Positions 52,006 to 63,505 are shown, counted from the stretch's first letter. The stretch: 64,000 nucleotides of DNA from CAIQJJ01 sp049325275 (GCA_049325275.1 JBMOLU010000008.1:282160-346159), one strand, 5' to 3'. Numbers and translations are program-made. The notes: generated from the sequence alone by a model not told the origin.

Positions 52006-52060
52006 TTGGGGGTTGTGAGCGTGCTGCAACCTGGTTGCCTGGCACGCTCACAACCCCCAA
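52006..52060. terminator. Perfect 19-bp inverted repeat between convergent genes
   Basis: TTGGGGGTTGTGAGCGTGC (52006-52024) is exactly complementary to GCACGCTCACAACCCCCAA (52042-52060), 17-nt loop. It sits between the lipoprotein and the LuxR-kelch gene, and may serve both as a bidirectional terminator, though no T-run is evident. Confidence 0.6.
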
Positions 52061-52105
52061 CACGCGCAACCCGGAAGGCCCCAGGCTATCGAGAAGTCAC
52101 GTAAT

Positions 52106-53515
52106 TCATGGGCCGATGAACACCGGAACCGACAGCGTATAAATGGCCTGGTAGCTCCAATGTTGGCCGGTCGGCCCGCCCTGCGTCATGCCGCCAAAAG
52201 CATACAGGAAGTTCCCTTCGGCCACCAGCCCCATTCCCTTGCGGCTTTCAATATCCGGGGAAATCACCGGCTGCCACTGCCCCCCCTGGCTTTCATAAGT
52301 CAGGGCAAATGTCAACGCATTTGCACCGTCTCCATGCCCACCAAATACATAAAGGCTATCTGCCACACTCTGCATGCTAAACATTGCACGGCCTTCTTCG
52401 GTGGGGAGTGGAACGGCGGCCTGCCACGGAGAACTTTGTGCGTGGTCTAGAACCGGGTCGTAGACCCAGTGTGCGAAAGACACCTGCGCTCCGTCAAAAC
52501 ACCCGACAACATGAATCTTCTGCCGGATTGCTGCGGCCGCGGGATAGCCACACGAAACCGCCATGCTTGTCCCGGTAGCCCAAGATGCATCGCCCGGCTT
52601 ATACGTATAGACCGAGTCGACGTAGGCTTTTCCATCCCAACCACCAAAGACGTACAACTCGCCTTCATAAGCCGTGATCGCATATGCGCTAAGCGCGACG
52701 GGCAAGGACGGACCACGCGACCACGCATCGGCGATCGGATCGTAGATTTCCAGCGTGCTGGTGATTGTATCTGCGGCGGTTCGCCCTCCGGGAACGTAAA
52801 TTCTGCCACCAACCGTTACCGCCCCCACATCGGCCACGGGGATGGGCTTCGCCGTACGTACCTGCCAGGCGTTGCCGAGGGGATCGTAAAGCTCGACGGC
52901 GCCGGTCGGGCCAGCCTGCGCTTCGCCGGCAATCGCATAAATTTTTCCATCATAGGCCGCCGCCGCCAACCCTGCGCGTGCCGTTGGCATATCGGCCATG
53001 GCCTTCCAGCGCTCTAAAGAAACCTGCGCAGATTGAACGGCCCCGGATGTTGCCATAGCAGCAGGCCTGCTTGCGTTCGCAGAGCGCCATAGAACGAGGC
53101 CGATCAGCAAGAGCAAAACACCGGCCGTCCCCCCGGCGACAAGCCATGCACGCGGCAAACGGGCTTTCGCGTTTCCTTCCCTTCTTTCCGCTGTAGAAGC
53201 ACTTACCGATTCTGCTCTCCGGAGGCCATCAGCACTTGCACCGATGTTTTCAACCCCTGCGTTCACATTCGCTTCTCCGGCCGGTACAAAACCTGCCTCA
53301 CCGGCCGGAGCCAGGCCGGCCTTCACAGCATACATCGCCGCCTCGGTACGCGAAGCCGCACCGATCTTTCCGAAGATGTTGCGTAAATGCACTTTGACCG
53401 TATTGGCGCTAATCGAAAGTGTGTAAGCAATTTCCTTATTGCTCGCCCCCGTGGCCACCAACCGCAGGATTTCCAGTTCACGCTCGCTCAGCTCAGCTTG
53501 TGAATACTCCGTCAT
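52106..53515 (-). CDS. LuxR-type HTH, transmembrane helix and kelch-repeat protein
   Basis: A 469-residue protein in three parts. A LuxR-type HTH is at residues 8-65 (LSERELEILRLVATGASNKEIA...ANTVKVHLRNIFGK). A linker with a GEAG/GEAN repeat leads to a single TM helix (about residues 122-145). A kelch propeller follows (about residues 165-460), with blades such as YDGKIYAIAGEA, YEGELYVFGGWDGKAY and SLYVFGGHGDGA. The HTH would be cytoplasmic and the propeller outside, so this is a membrane-tethered regulator. The ATG at 53515 is 8 nt after a TATAAT with TGT before it, probably leaderless. Confidence 0.85.
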   Translation of the reverse strand: MTEYSQAELSERELEILRLVATGASNKEIAYTLSISANTVKVHLRNIFGKIGAASRTEAAMYAVKAGLAPAGEAGFVPAGEANVNAGVENIGASADGLRRAESVSASTAERREGNAKARLPRAWLVAGGTAGVLLLLIGLVLWRSANASRPAAMATSGAVQSAQVSLERWKAMADMPTARAGLAAAAYDGKIYAIAGEAQAGPTGAVELYDPLGNAWQVRTAKPIPVADVGAVTVGGRIYVPGGRTAADTITSTLEIYDPIADAWSRGPSLPVALSAYAITAYEGELYVFGGWDGKAYVDSVYTYKPGDASWATGTSMAVSCGYPAAAAIRQKIHVVGCFDGAQVSFAHWVYDPVLDHAQSSPWQAAVPLPTEEGRAMFSMQSVADSLYVFGGHGDGANALTFALTYESQGGQWQPVISPDIESRKGMGLVAEGNFLYAFGGMTQGGPTGQHWSYQAIYTLSVPVFIGP

Positions 53516-53523
53516 AGCACTCG

Positions 53524-53529
53524 ATTATA
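53524..53529 (-). promoter_or_regulatory. Extended -10 promoter of the LuxR-kelch gene
   Basis: Minus-strand TGT precedes TATAAT (53524-53529), 8 nt before the ATG at 53515. No Shine-Dalgarno. Confidence 0.6.
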
Positions 53530-53572
53530 ACATCGGCCTGGAACCCCGGCGATTCTGCTGCCCGGTGATTTT

Positions 53573-53601
53573 TTGACAAGCGCCCGAAACCGGTTTAGAA
53601 T
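53573..53601 (+). promoter_or_regulatory. Near-consensus promoter with start codon at +1
   Basis: TTGACA (53573-53578), 17-nt spacer, TAGAAT (53596-53601), then 6 nt to GTG at 53608. Confidence 0.8.
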
Positions 53602-53607
53602 GACACC

Positions 53608-53988
53608 GTGACCACCACGGCGATCGAACAGGAACTGGAAAAAGCCTATGCCGCACGCACCAAGGGGAACGAAGGCATGGCGCGCGTCTGCGCCCGGCGT
53701 GCGGCCGGCGTGGCTGCCAGGATTTTTTTACAGCAGCAGGGCATCCCGGTGACAAGCGCCAGCGCCTACGATCACCTGCGCACGCTTTCAAAAACGGACG
53801 GCCTGCCCGCCCCGGTGCAGCGGGCCGTCGCACATCTCCTCGCTCGGGTAGACGAGAATTTTCAGCTACCGGCAGGCGTCGATCTGCTCGAAGAGGCCAA
53901 AACGCTGGTAAAAATGCTGGAAAACCTCGCCTTCAAGCCCGGCCACGCGCAACAGCCGTCCCCATCCGGCGATAAATCGCCGGGCTAG
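53608..53988 (+). CDS. HEPN-like small helical protein
   Basis: A 126-residue all-helical protein. The helix ARVCARRAAGVAARIFLQQQG and the spacing to HLLARVDENFQLP resemble HEPN-domain proteins that occur in nucleotide-binding and toxin/antitoxin pairs. The RNase motif Rx4-6H is not seen, so it is not an obvious RNase. There is no Shine-Dalgarno, and the GTG is at +1 of a strong promoter, so it is leaderless. No partner nucleotidyltransferase gene is adjacent. Confidence 0.6.
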   Translation: MTTTAIEQELEKAYAARTKGNEGMARVCARRAAGVAARIFLQQQGIPVTSASAYDHLRTLSKTDGLPAPVQRAVAHLLARVDENFQLPAGVDLLEEAKTLVKMLENLAFKPGHAQQPSPSGDKSPG

Positions 53989-54053
53989 CAGCCCGTCGGA
54001 GAAGACTTCGGAAGTCTTAACGGGGGTTCCTCCGACACCGGGCTACATCATCG
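53968..54053. repeat. Nested hairpin element after the HEPN-like gene
   Basis: Nested stems: GGCGAT/ATCGCC outside, CGGGCT-agc-AGCCCG, GTCGGAG (53995-54001) with CTCCGAC (54030-54036), and AAGACTT-cgg-AAGTCTT inside (54002-54018). It overlaps the 3' end of the HEPN-like gene. Confidence 0.55.
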
Positions 54054-54182
54054 CCCAGACGCCCAAAGCTGGATTGATCCGGCGGCGCTACGAGCAGAGC
54101 GTTGGAGAGACCCCATTCTAGCCAGTGAAGTACGTGCCATATCGAGAGTTGCTGGCAAGCAAGGGCAAAATCGGCGGCATGG

Positions 54183-54188
54183 TATAAT
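54183..54188 (+). promoter_or_regulatory. Extended -10 promoter of sucCD
   Basis: TGG precedes TATAAT (54183-54188). The leader of about 36 nt carries GGGAGG before the ATG at 54232. Confidence 0.6.
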
Positions 54189-54231
54189 TTTTCTATGATC
54201 ACCATCTTTGTTGATTTGGGAGGCAGCCTGC

Positions 54232-56252
<2,021 letters not shown>

Positions 56253-56278
56253 CGCAACCTGCTTGCCGTTTACGCCCC

Positions 56279-56326
56279 GCCCGGGCATGAATGCCGGGCT
56301 ACAATGCAGCGCCAGATCAATCTGGC
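56279..56326 (+). terminator. Two hairpins after sucCD
   Basis: GCCCGGGCAT-ga-ATGCCGGGC (56279-56299, one bulge) and GCCAGAT-ca-ATCTGGC (56311-56326) lie between sucD and the methyltransferase gene. Neither has a long T-run, so strength is uncertain. Confidence 0.45.
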
Positions 56327-56362
56327 TTCTTGAGCCGGAGCTGCCCTTTCGCTGCGTGACGC

Positions 56363-57376
56363 ATGATCGATCCTTTCCCCTTACTGGCAAACGCCCTGGC
56401 CGCCCGTTCCCATCCGTTCGAGCTACCCCGTGAGGGCGCGGTGCGCCTGTTCAATGGCTTCCTGGAAGGCTGGGCACAGCTTGTCGTCGAACGGTACGCG
56501 GAAACCCTCGTGCTGCTCGATCATGCCAGGCCGCCTGAAAAAGCACCCATCGCATGGCAAGAGATTGTCGCATTCTATCGCCAGGCGCTGCCGTGGCTGA
56601 ACTGCGCACTGCTCAAAAGCCGTTACGCCAACGACGAAGCCTCCCGGCGCGGAACGTCTCTTTTCGGCGAGAAGGCGGCCCGTGAAATCACCGAAAACGG
56701 CGTGCGCTACGCCCTCGATCTGACGCTCAACCAGGACACGAGCTTCTATCTCGATACGCGCAACCTGCGCCAGTGGGCCAAAGAAAACCTGGCAGGAAAG
56801 CGCGTGCTCAACACCTTTGCCTACACCGGCAGCCTGGGGGTAGCCGCCATGGCTGCCGGGGCCGGCCAGGTCGTCCACGTCGATCGCAACCGCCAGTTTC
56901 TCAACATGGCAAAAAGCTCGTACACGCGCAACGGCTTTCCCGTCCGGCAGCAGGATTTCCGCAGCGGCGATTTCTTCTCGCACGTCAATATGCTCAAGCG
57001 CGAGGGAGCACTTTTCGACTGTGTCTTCCTCGACCCGCCCTTTTTCGCCACAACCGGTAAGGGACGCGTCGATTTGGTGCGTGAAGCGGCGCGCCTGATC
57101 AACAAAGTACGCCCCCTGATAGCGGACGGCGGCCAACTCGTGACGATCAACAACGCCCTGTTCGTGAGCGGCGCCGAATACATCCAAACGCTCCAGAAAC
57201 TGTGTGCGGACGGTTACTTGAGCATCGAAAGCCTGATCCCCGTACCCGACGACTGCATTGGCTATACGCAAACCATTCAACGCCCTTTGCCCGCCGATCC
57301 GGCGCCCTTCAATCACGCCACCAAAATCGCCGTTCTAAAGGTCAGGCGAAAATTCGTAGAACATTTGTCACAATGA
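56363..57376 (+). CDS. Class I rRNA methyltransferase (RlmI/RlmK-like, 5-methylcytosine type)
   Basis: A 337-residue protein. The C-terminal half has the SAM motif RVLNTFAYTGSLGVAAMAAGA near residue 147 and the catalytic-type FLDPPFF motif near residue 222, as in RlmI and RlmK/L 23S rRNA methyltransferases. The N-terminal part has LFNGFLEGWAQLVVERYAE but no clear PUA domain. The likely product is a methylated rRNA base; the exact site is not readable. The ATG at 56363 lacks a strong Shine-Dalgarno. Confidence 0.82.
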   Translation: MIDPFPLLANALAARSHPFELPREGAVRLFNGFLEGWAQLVVERYAETLVLLDHARPPEKAPIAWQEIVAFYRQALPWLNCALLKSRYANDEASRRGTSLFGEKAAREITENGVRYALDLTLNQDTSFYLDTRNLRQWAKENLAGKRVLNTFAYTGSLGVAAMAAGAGQVVHVDRNRQFLNMAKSSYTRNGFPVRQQDFRSGDFFSHVNMLKREGALFDCVFLDPPFFATTGKGRVDLVREAARLINKVRPLIADGGQLVTINNALFVSGAEYIQTLQKLCADGYLSIESLIPVPDDCIGYTQTIQRPLPADPAPFNHATKIAVLKVRRKFVEHLSQ

Positions 57377-57382
57377 TATAAT
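57377..57382 (+). promoter_or_regulatory. Extended -10 promoter of the DinG-like gene
   Basis: TGA precedes TATAAT (57377-57382), 7 nt before the ATG at 57390. It overlaps the 3' end of the upstream gene. No Shine-Dalgarno. Confidence 0.6.
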
Positions 57383-57389
57383 CACTCCC

Positions 57390-60203
57390 ATGCCATCACT
57401 CGTCGCATTCGATCTCGAAACCACCGGCCTGGACCCCCAAACCGACACAATCATCGAAATCGGCGCCGTCCGCTTCAACGGGCGACGCGTCGAAGCGGAA
57501 TTCAGCACCCTGATCAACCCGGGCCGGCCCATCCCCCCTTTCATCACGCAACTAACCGGCATCACCGACCAGATGGTGCGCGAGGCGCCACCTATCCGCA
57601 GTGTAGTGAGCGATTTGAAGGCCTTTATCGGCGACAGCACCGTGCTGGGTCACAACGTACGCTTCGACCTTTCTTTTGCGCGCAAGTACGGCATCGCCGG
57701 GCTGAACGACTACGTCGACACCTACGAGATGGCATCCATCCTGCTGCCGAGCGCCGAGCGCTACAATCTGGGCGCGCTCGGCCAGAAGCTGGGCGTGCCG
57801 CTGCCCGCCACGCACCGCGCCCTCGATGATGCGCGCGTCACCCGCGCCATCTACCAGATTCTCTTCGACGAACTGCTCAAGCTGCCGCTGCATGTGCTGG
57901 CCGAGATCGTCCGCCTAAGCGATAACGTCGCCGATTGGGGCGGCTACTACGCCTTCTACGAAGCCTTGCGCACCCGCTCGAAAGAAAAGATCGGCGCAAA
58001 ACAAGCCAGGGAGGGCTTTTTTGGCCCGCTCTTCGATGCGCAGGGTAAACGCGGCGCACCACCCTTGCAGGCCAACGCCACGCTCTACACGCTCGACGAA
58101 GACGAAGTGGCTTCGATCCTCGAGCACGGTGGCCCCTTTTCGCGCCATTTTCCGCAGTACGAGCACCGGCCACAGCAGGTAGAAATGCTGCGTGCGGTGA
58201 CGAACGCCCTCAACGAAGGCCGGCACTTGATGGTCGAGGCCGGCACGGGCACGGGGAAAAGCTACGCCTATCTCGTCCCGGCCGCCCTGTGGGCCATGGA
58301 AAACAACGCCCGCGTCGTCATCTCCACCAACACCATCAACCTGCAAGAGCAACTGATCCAGAAAGATATTCCCGAACTGCGCAAGGCCTTGGATATCGAC
58401 CTGCGCGCCGCCGTACTCAAGGGCCGCGCCAACTATCTTTGCCCGCGCCGGATGCAAAATCTCATCCGCCGCGGCCCGCAAAGCCCCGACGAACTGCGCG
58501 TGCTTGCCAAGCTGCTCGTCTGGCTTCAGCAAGGCGGTTCCGGCGATCGCGCCCAGATCAACCTCAACGGGCCGATCGAAGGCGACGCGTGGTGGCGGCT
58601 CTCTGCCGATGACGAGGCCTGCACGTCTGAAAACTGCATGAAACACACCGGCGGCAACTGCCCGTTCTATCGCGCCAAGCAGGCCGCCCAAAGCGCCCAC
58701 ATCGTCATCGTCAACCACGCCCTGCTGCTTTCGGACGTGGCCGTCGGCGGGCGGGTACTGCCCGAATACGATTACGTCATCATCGACGAAGCCCACCACA
58801 TCGAGGACGCCACCACCAACGCCCTCAGCTTCCACGCCACCCAGGGCGAGTTCGACCGGGCGCTGCGCGAGCTGGGCGGCTCGAACGCCGGCGCGCTCGG
58901 CCGGCTGCTCGCCGCGCTGGAGGGCATCCTGTCGCCGAGCGAGTTTGGCAGCATCAGCCAGCTCGTGCGCCACGCTACCGACTACGCCTTCAACGTCGAG
59001 AACCTGTCGCGCGACTTTTTCACAGCCATCGATCAATTCCTGGCCGAACTGCGCGAAGGGAAACCGGTAGGCTTGTACGCACATCAAGAGCGCATCTTGC
59101 CCGCCACGCGCGCCCTACCGGCCTGGACACAGGTCGAACTCGCCTGGGACGAGGCCGAGAAGAGCCTGCGCCCGCTGATCGAAATTCTCGGCCAGCTGCT
59201 CGAAGGCCTGGCACAACTACTCAACGAACCGAGCGAGGCCCTACCCGAAGACATCGAGGAAGTGCTCGGCAACCTGAGCAACCTTTACCGCCGGGTGAGC
59301 GAACTGCACGACAACCTGGAAGGGCTGGTCTTCAAGCCGAAGCCCGACCAGATCTACTGGGCCGAAATCAACCCCAACGGCCGGCGCCTGGCGCTCCACG
59401 CCGCACCACTACACGTCGGCCCGCTGATGGAACAGCACTTGTGGCACCAGAAAACCTGCGTCATCCTGACCTCGGCCACGATGACGGCCAACAACGAATT
59501 CGACTACATGCGCGGCCGCCTGTACGCCGCCGACGCCGATGAGTTAGTCCTGGGTTCACCGTTCGATTACGAATCGGCGGCCCTGCTCTACATCGCCAAC
59601 GACATTCCCGAACCCTCCGACCGGCACGGGCACCAACGCGCCATCGAGCACGGCCTGACCCAACTCTGCACGGCTACCGGGGGACGTACGCTGGTGCTCT
59701 TCACTTCCTACGATCAACTAAAACGCACCGCCCAGGCCATCGGCCCGGCGTTGGCCCGCCACGACATTCGCGTCTACGAGCAGGGAGAAGGCGCCTCGGC
59801 CAGCGCGCTGCTGGAGAGCTTCAAGAACACCGAACGAGCCGTGCTGCTGGGAACGCGCTCCTTTTGGGAAGGTGTGGACATCCCCGGCGAGGCGCTTTCG
59901 GTGCTGGTGATCACCAAGCTGCCCTTTGCGGTGCCGTCCGACCCGATCGTCGCCGCCCGCTCGGAAACCTTCGAGGATGCCTTCAACGAATATTCGCTGC
60001 CGGAGGCCATCCTGCGCTTCCGCCAGGGCTTTGGCCGCCTGATCCGCACCCAGTCCGACCACGGCATTGTCGCCATTTTCGACCGGCGCGTGCTGACCAA
60101 GCGCTACGGGCGCATGTTCATCGAATCGCTGCCGGGCTGCACGGCGCGGCAGGGGCCGCTGTCCGAACTGCCCAGGCAGGCGGTGAAGTGGTTGAACCTC
60201 TAG
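57390..60203 (+). CDS. dinG: DnaQ-like exonuclease fused to DinG-type Fe-S helicase
   Basis: A 937-residue protein. The N-terminal 165 residues form a DEDD exonuclease: VAFDLETTGLDPQTD near residue 4, GHNVRFDLSF near residue 86, and HRALDDARVT near residue 141. The helicase part has Walker A VEAGTGTGKSYAYL near residue 280, cysteines for a cluster (CPRRMQ...CTSENCMKHTGGNCPF around residues 350-430) and YVIIDEAHHIED near residue 460. DinG is a 5'-3' XPD-like helicase for D-loops and R-loops. This exonuclease fusion is known in Gram-positive bacteria. Likely leaderless. Confidence 0.93.
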   Translation: MPSLVAFDLETTGLDPQTDTIIEIGAVRFNGRRVEAEFSTLINPGRPIPPFITQLTGITDQMVREAPPIRSVVSDLKAFIGDSTVLGHNVRFDLSFARKYGIAGLNDYVDTYEMASILLPSAERYNLGALGQKLGVPLPATHRALDDARVTRAIYQILFDELLKLPLHVLAEIVRLSDNVADWGGYYAFYEALRTRSKEKIGAKQAREGFFGPLFDAQGKRGAPPLQANATLYTLDEDEVASILEHGGPFSRHFPQYEHRPQQVEMLRAVTNALNEGRHLMVEAGTGTGKSYAYLVPAALWAMENNARVVISTNTINLQEQLIQKDIPELRKALDIDLRAAVLKGRANYLCPRRMQNLIRRGPQSPDELRVLAKLLVWLQQGGSGDRAQINLNGPIEGDAWWRLSADDEACTSENCMKHTGGNCPFYRAKQAAQSAHIVIVNHALLLSDVAVGGRVLPEYDYVIIDEAHHIEDATTNALSFHATQGEFDRALRELGGSNAGALGRLLAALEGILSPSEFGSISQLVRHATDYAFNVENLSRDFFTAIDQFLAELREGKPVGLYAHQERILPATRALPAWTQVELAWDEAEKSLRPLIEILGQLLEGLAQLLNEPSEALPEDIEEVLGNLSNLYRRVSELHDNLEGLVFKPKPDQIYWAEINPNGRRLALHAAPLHVGPLMEQHLWHQKTCVILTSATMTANNEFDYMRGRLYAADADELVLGSPFDYESAALLYIANDIPEPSDRHGHQRAIEHGLTQLCTATGGRTLVLFTSYDQLKRTAQAIGPALARHDIRVYEQGEGASASALLESFKNTERAVLLGTRSFWEGVDIPGEALSVLVITKLPFAVPSDPIVAARSETFEDAFNEYSLPEAILRFRQGFGRLIRTQSDHGIVAIFDRRVLTKRYGRMFIESLPGCTARQGPLSELPRQAVKWLNL

Positions 60204-60324
60204 CGATTTTCCAGGGAATGGGGGTACCTGCCTTGGCGCGGCATCAAGCATTCCTACGCCAGGCTTTTTCTTCCGCCGGGACTTTGCCACCATCCTGACA
60301 CAATCCTGTGGTAAGCTATTTCGT

Positions 60325-61017
60325 ATGACCACCATCCTCGTCGTCGATGACGAAATATCCGTCACCAACTTGCTCGCCTACAACCTGCGCAAGGCGCACT
60401 ACGACGTTCTCATCGCCGCCGATGGACAGGCAGCCCTCGACCTGGCCCACCGGCACAAGCCCGACCTGATCCTGCTCGATTTGATGATCCCGGCAGTGGA
60501 TGGGTTGGACGTGTGCCGCGAACTGCGCAAAACCAGCGCCGTGCCGATCATCATGATCACAGCTCGCGGCGAAGAGATCGACCGTGTCGTCGGCCTCGAA
60601 CTGGGCGCAGATGACTACATTTGCAAGCCGTTTGGCGTGCGCGAATTGCTGGCGCGCATCAAGGCCGTGCTACGGCGCAGCACAAACCAGGCCGGCGAAA
60701 GCGTACCTGCCGGCGTCCTGCACGGTCCCGGCGGCTTGAAACTGAACGTAGAATCCCGCACAGCCGCCATCCTGGGGCAAATGCTCGGCCTGACGCGCCT
60801 GGAATTCGACCTGCTGCACCTGCTGCTGCAAAACGCCGGCCGCGTGCTGACGCGCGAGCGCCTGCTCGAGCAGGCCTGGGGCTACGATTTCGCCGGCGAC
60901 ACACGCGCCGTCGACAGCGCCATCAAACGCCTGCGCGCCAAACTGCGGGCGGCCTCGCCGGATGCAGATGGCATCGAGGCCGTGCGCGGGGTGGGGTACC
61001 GGATCGGAGGATTGTGA
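60325..61017 (+). CDS. OmpR/PhoB-family response regulator
   Basis: A 230-residue regulator. The receiver (residues 1-118) has ILVVDDEISV, the Asp in LILLDLMIPAVDGLD near residue 52, and Lys in DDYICKPFGVREL. The winged-helix DNA-binding domain follows (about 130-228, with LTRLEFDLLHLLLQNAGRVLTRERLLEQAWG). It pairs with the histidine kinase gene that starts 49 nt after its stop. TAAGCT lies 7 nt before the ATG, weak evidence for a leaderless start. Confidence 0.94.
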   Translation: MTTILVVDDEISVTNLLAYNLRKAHYDVLIAADGQAALDLAHRHKPDLILLDLMIPAVDGLDVCRELRKTSAVPIIMITARGEEIDRVVGLELGADDYICKPFGVRELLARIKAVLRRSTNQAGESVPAGVLHGPGGLKLNVESRTAAILGQMLGLTRLEFDLLHLLLQNAGRVLTRERLLEQAWGYDFAGDTRAVDSAIKRLRAKLRAASPDADGIEAVRGVGYRIGGL

Positions 61018-61066
61018 TGCCGCCCGATGACCCCATGGCATTGCCTGCGAAAAAAGCCGGGGGAAA

Positions 61067-62554
61067 ATGATCACGAAAAGTACTCGCACGACCCTGCGCT
61101 TGCGCCTGACGATGACGATCACCGGTGTGCTCCTGTTTGGCATGGGCCTGGCTGCGGCGCTCGCCTGGCAGGTGGTCGAGGGGCTGTACCTGGAGACCCA
61201 ATGTGAAAACCTGCTGGCCCAGGCCAGGGTTACCGCCGCCAGCCTGGAAGATATGCCCCTACCGGTCCAGGCAGCGGCGCCTTACTGGCAAACAGCTAAC
61301 GTCCTGCCGGGACTGCACGCACGTGTTCTCGCAGAGCAAGGAGCCGTCGTGGTTAGCCTACCGCTCGAAAACGGGGATGCGGCGGTGCAAATGCCCGTGG
61401 CCGAAAATAACGCCCTGGTCCCGGCCGAGGCGCTGCGGCAGCGCGCCGAAATCCGGCAGGCCCACCAGGGAGTACCGGCCACGGCTATCCGCCGCGTGGC
61501 TGCGGCCGGAAACCGGCGCGTGCTTTATGCCGCAGCGCCGGTCTATACGGGTGGGGAAATCAGCGGCATCGTCTACCTGGCGACGCCCTTACCGGCCGCC
61601 AGTTTGCCGGCCGACGCCTTGCTACAGTTGGGTGGGGCACTGCTGGCCGCCGTCCTGCTTGCCGGGGCTGCCGGGGCATGGCTGGCACACCGCATCGCAC
61701 GGCCGCTGGAGCAGGTAGTGTATGCTGCGCAAGGCGTCGCGGCGGGAAACCTGAACGTCCGTGTACCGGAAGAAAGTTCGCTGCAAGAACTGCACAGCCT
61801 GGGCCTGGCCTTCAACACGATGACGGCCGGCCTGCGCCAGTCGGACCAGGCCAAGAATGCCTTCATCGCCGACGTGACTCACGAATTGCGCACGCCCTTG
61901 ACGGTGATCAAAGGCACCATCGAGACCCTCGAAGACGGCGCCATCGATGACGAGGCAGGACGCGGCCCATTGTTGGCGGCGATGCAGCGCGAGACCGACC
62001 GCCTGATCCGCCTGGTGCACGATTTATTGGTGCTGACACGCGCCGATGCCGGCGCGCTGAAACTGAACCTGGCCCCTTTGGATTTGACCGCGCTGGTGCA
62101 CGCACGCAGGAAGGCGCTGGCCCCCCTGGCAGACCGGCGCCAGGTGAAGCTGGAAATTGCCGCCCTTCCCGGCGAGTGCGCCTGCATCCTGGGCGATGCC
62201 GACCGCCTGGCCCAGGTACTCGACAACCTGCTCGACAACGCCCTGCGCTACGCCCCGCCCGGTTCGGCCGTTACGATCGGCATACACCAGGCCGGCGAAA
62301 CGCTGCAATGCACCGTCGCCGATTGCGGGCCGGGCATCCCTGCCGAACACCTGCCGCTGATCTTCGAACGCTTCTATCGCGCCGACCCGTCACGCAACCG
62401 GCAGACCGGCGGAGCTGGCTTGGGCCTGGCAATCGTCAAGGCCTTGATCGCAGCCCAGGGTGGGGGCGTACAGGCCGAGAGCGCCGAAGGGCGCGGGACG
62501 GCGATCACGTTCTGGCTGCCTGCGGCACAAAACTGCCACATACCTGACAGCTAG
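61067..62554 (+). CDS. Sensor histidine kinase (PhoR/HAMP type)
   Basis: A 495-residue kinase. Two TM segments (about residues 14-38 and 185-208) flank a sensor domain of about 145 residues. HAMP (210-255), HisKA with the phospho-His in FIADVTHELRTPLTVIKGTIE near residue 272, and HATPase with VLDNLLDNALRYAP near residue 385 and GLGLAIVKALIAAQGG follow. The ATG at 61067 has GGGGGA upstream. It is the partner of the adjacent regulator. Confidence 0.94.
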   Translation: MITKSTRTTLRLRLTMTITGVLLFGMGLAAALAWQVVEGLYLETQCENLLAQARVTAASLEDMPLPVQAAAPYWQTANVLPGLHARVLAEQGAVVVSLPLENGDAAVQMPVAENNALVPAEALRQRAEIRQAHQGVPATAIRRVAAAGNRRVLYAAAPVYTGGEISGIVYLATPLPAASLPADALLQLGGALLAAVLLAGAAGAWLAHRIARPLEQVVYAAQGVAAGNLNVRVPEESSLQELHSLGLAFNTMTAGLRQSDQAKNAFIADVTHELRTPLTVIKGTIETLEDGAIDDEAGRGPLLAAMQRETDRLIRLVHDLLVLTRADAGALKLNLAPLDLTALVHARRKALAPLADRRQVKLEIAALPGECACILGDADRLAQVLDNLLDNALRYAPPGSAVTIGIHQAGETLQCTVADCGPGIPAEHLPLIFERFYRADPSRNRQTGGAGLGLAIVKALIAAQGGGVQAESAEGRGTAITFWLPAAQNCHIPDS

Positions 62555-62640
62555 CTGACACGCACCTGCCGCGCGGGGGAGATAAGATGGGAAAGGCTTC
62601 ACAAGCCGCCATTCCCAACCAAAATTTTCAGGAGGTTTCC

Positions 62641-63453
62641 ATGAAACACATTTCCGCCTTGCTCAACGGCGCGCTCTGCGGCGTTCTGGTCTTCGTCGTG
62701 TTGGCCGTCGCCCTGCCCCGCCATGAAGCGCAGGCATCCCCGCTTTTGCAAGCACCGCAAGCAGATGAAACCTGCAACAGCAGCCGCAGCATTCAGGTCA
62801 GCGGCACGGCCACCGTCAACGTGATCCCCGACCGGGCGCTGATCCAGTTGGGCGTCGAATCTAACGGCTTCACGCCGACACAGGTTGAAGCGATCAATTC
62901 GGCCACCATCCAGCGCATCACCCAAGCGCTCAACAATTTGGGCATCGAGAGCAAAGACATCGTCACCGACCGCTACATCATCGACCCTGTGTACGACAGC
63001 AGCAGCATTCTGACGATCAAGGGTTATCGCATCAACAACCTGGTGGCGATCACCCTGCGCGATATCAACCTGATCAACCGGGTGATTGTCGCCGCCTTAG
63101 AAGCTGACGCCAACGAAGTCGTCAACGTAGAACTGTACACCAGCGAACTGCGCAAATATCGCGATCAGGCACGGGAACTGGCTATCCGGGCGGCCGGTGA
63201 GAAGGCCAGTGCGCTGGCAAACGCCGCCGGAGCAGATACCGGCTGCGTGCTGCACATCAACGAAGACACCTGGTCTTCATACAACGGCTGGTGGTGGTAT
63301 GGCCGTACGAACGCCAACCTGTGGACGCAGAACGTCATCCAAAACGCGGCGCCCACCAATGGCGGAACCGCCGTCAGCGCCGGGGAAGGCCCGATCACCC
63401 TGGGACAAATCGCCATCCGGGCAGAAGTCAGCGTCAGCTACAGCCTGAAATAA
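62641..63453 (+). CDS. SIMPL-domain (DUF541) exported protein
   Basis: A 270-residue protein with a signal peptide (residues 1-32, ending HEAQA). The SIMPL domain has SIQVSGTATVNVIPDRALIQLGVESNG near residue 50, LRDINLINRVIVAALEADANEVVNVELYTSE near residue 140, and RDQARELAIRAAGEKASALANAAG near residue 175. This family (YggE/Omp28-like) is of unknown or stress-related role. GGAGG lies 6 nt before the ATG. The tRNA promoter follows its stop. Confidence 0.88.
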   Translation: MKHISALLNGALCGVLVFVVLAVALPRHEAQASPLLQAPQADETCNSSRSIQVSGTATVNVIPDRALIQLGVESNGFTPTQVEAINSATIQRITQALNNLGIESKDIVTDRYIIDPVYDSSSILTIKGYRINNLVAITLRDINLINRVIVAALEADANEVVNVELYTSELRKYRDQARELAIRAAGEKASALANAAGADTGCVLHINEDTWSSYNGWWWYGRTNANLWTQNVIQNAAPTNGGTAVSAGEGPITLGQIAIRAEVSVSYSLK

Positions 63454-63457
63454 GTTG

Positions 63458-63485
63458 TTGACAAACTGCCGATTTCGTGTAAAAT
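63458..63485 (+). promoter_or_regulatory. Promoter of tRNA-Leu
   Basis: TTGACA (63458-63463), 16-nt spacer, TAAAAT (63480-63485). The tRNA begins 20 nt after the -10 box. Confidence 0.8.
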
Positions 63486-63505
63486 TCAGCCCGCACCACC
63501 AACGG

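Noticed and set aside
57915..59087. 390-codon minus-strand frame in dinG
   Set aside because: Antisense shadow of the helicase; no protein-like motif.
62556..62600. Promoter before the SIMPL gene (CTGACA ... TAAGAT)
   Set aside because: Spacing is about 22 nt, outside the usual range.
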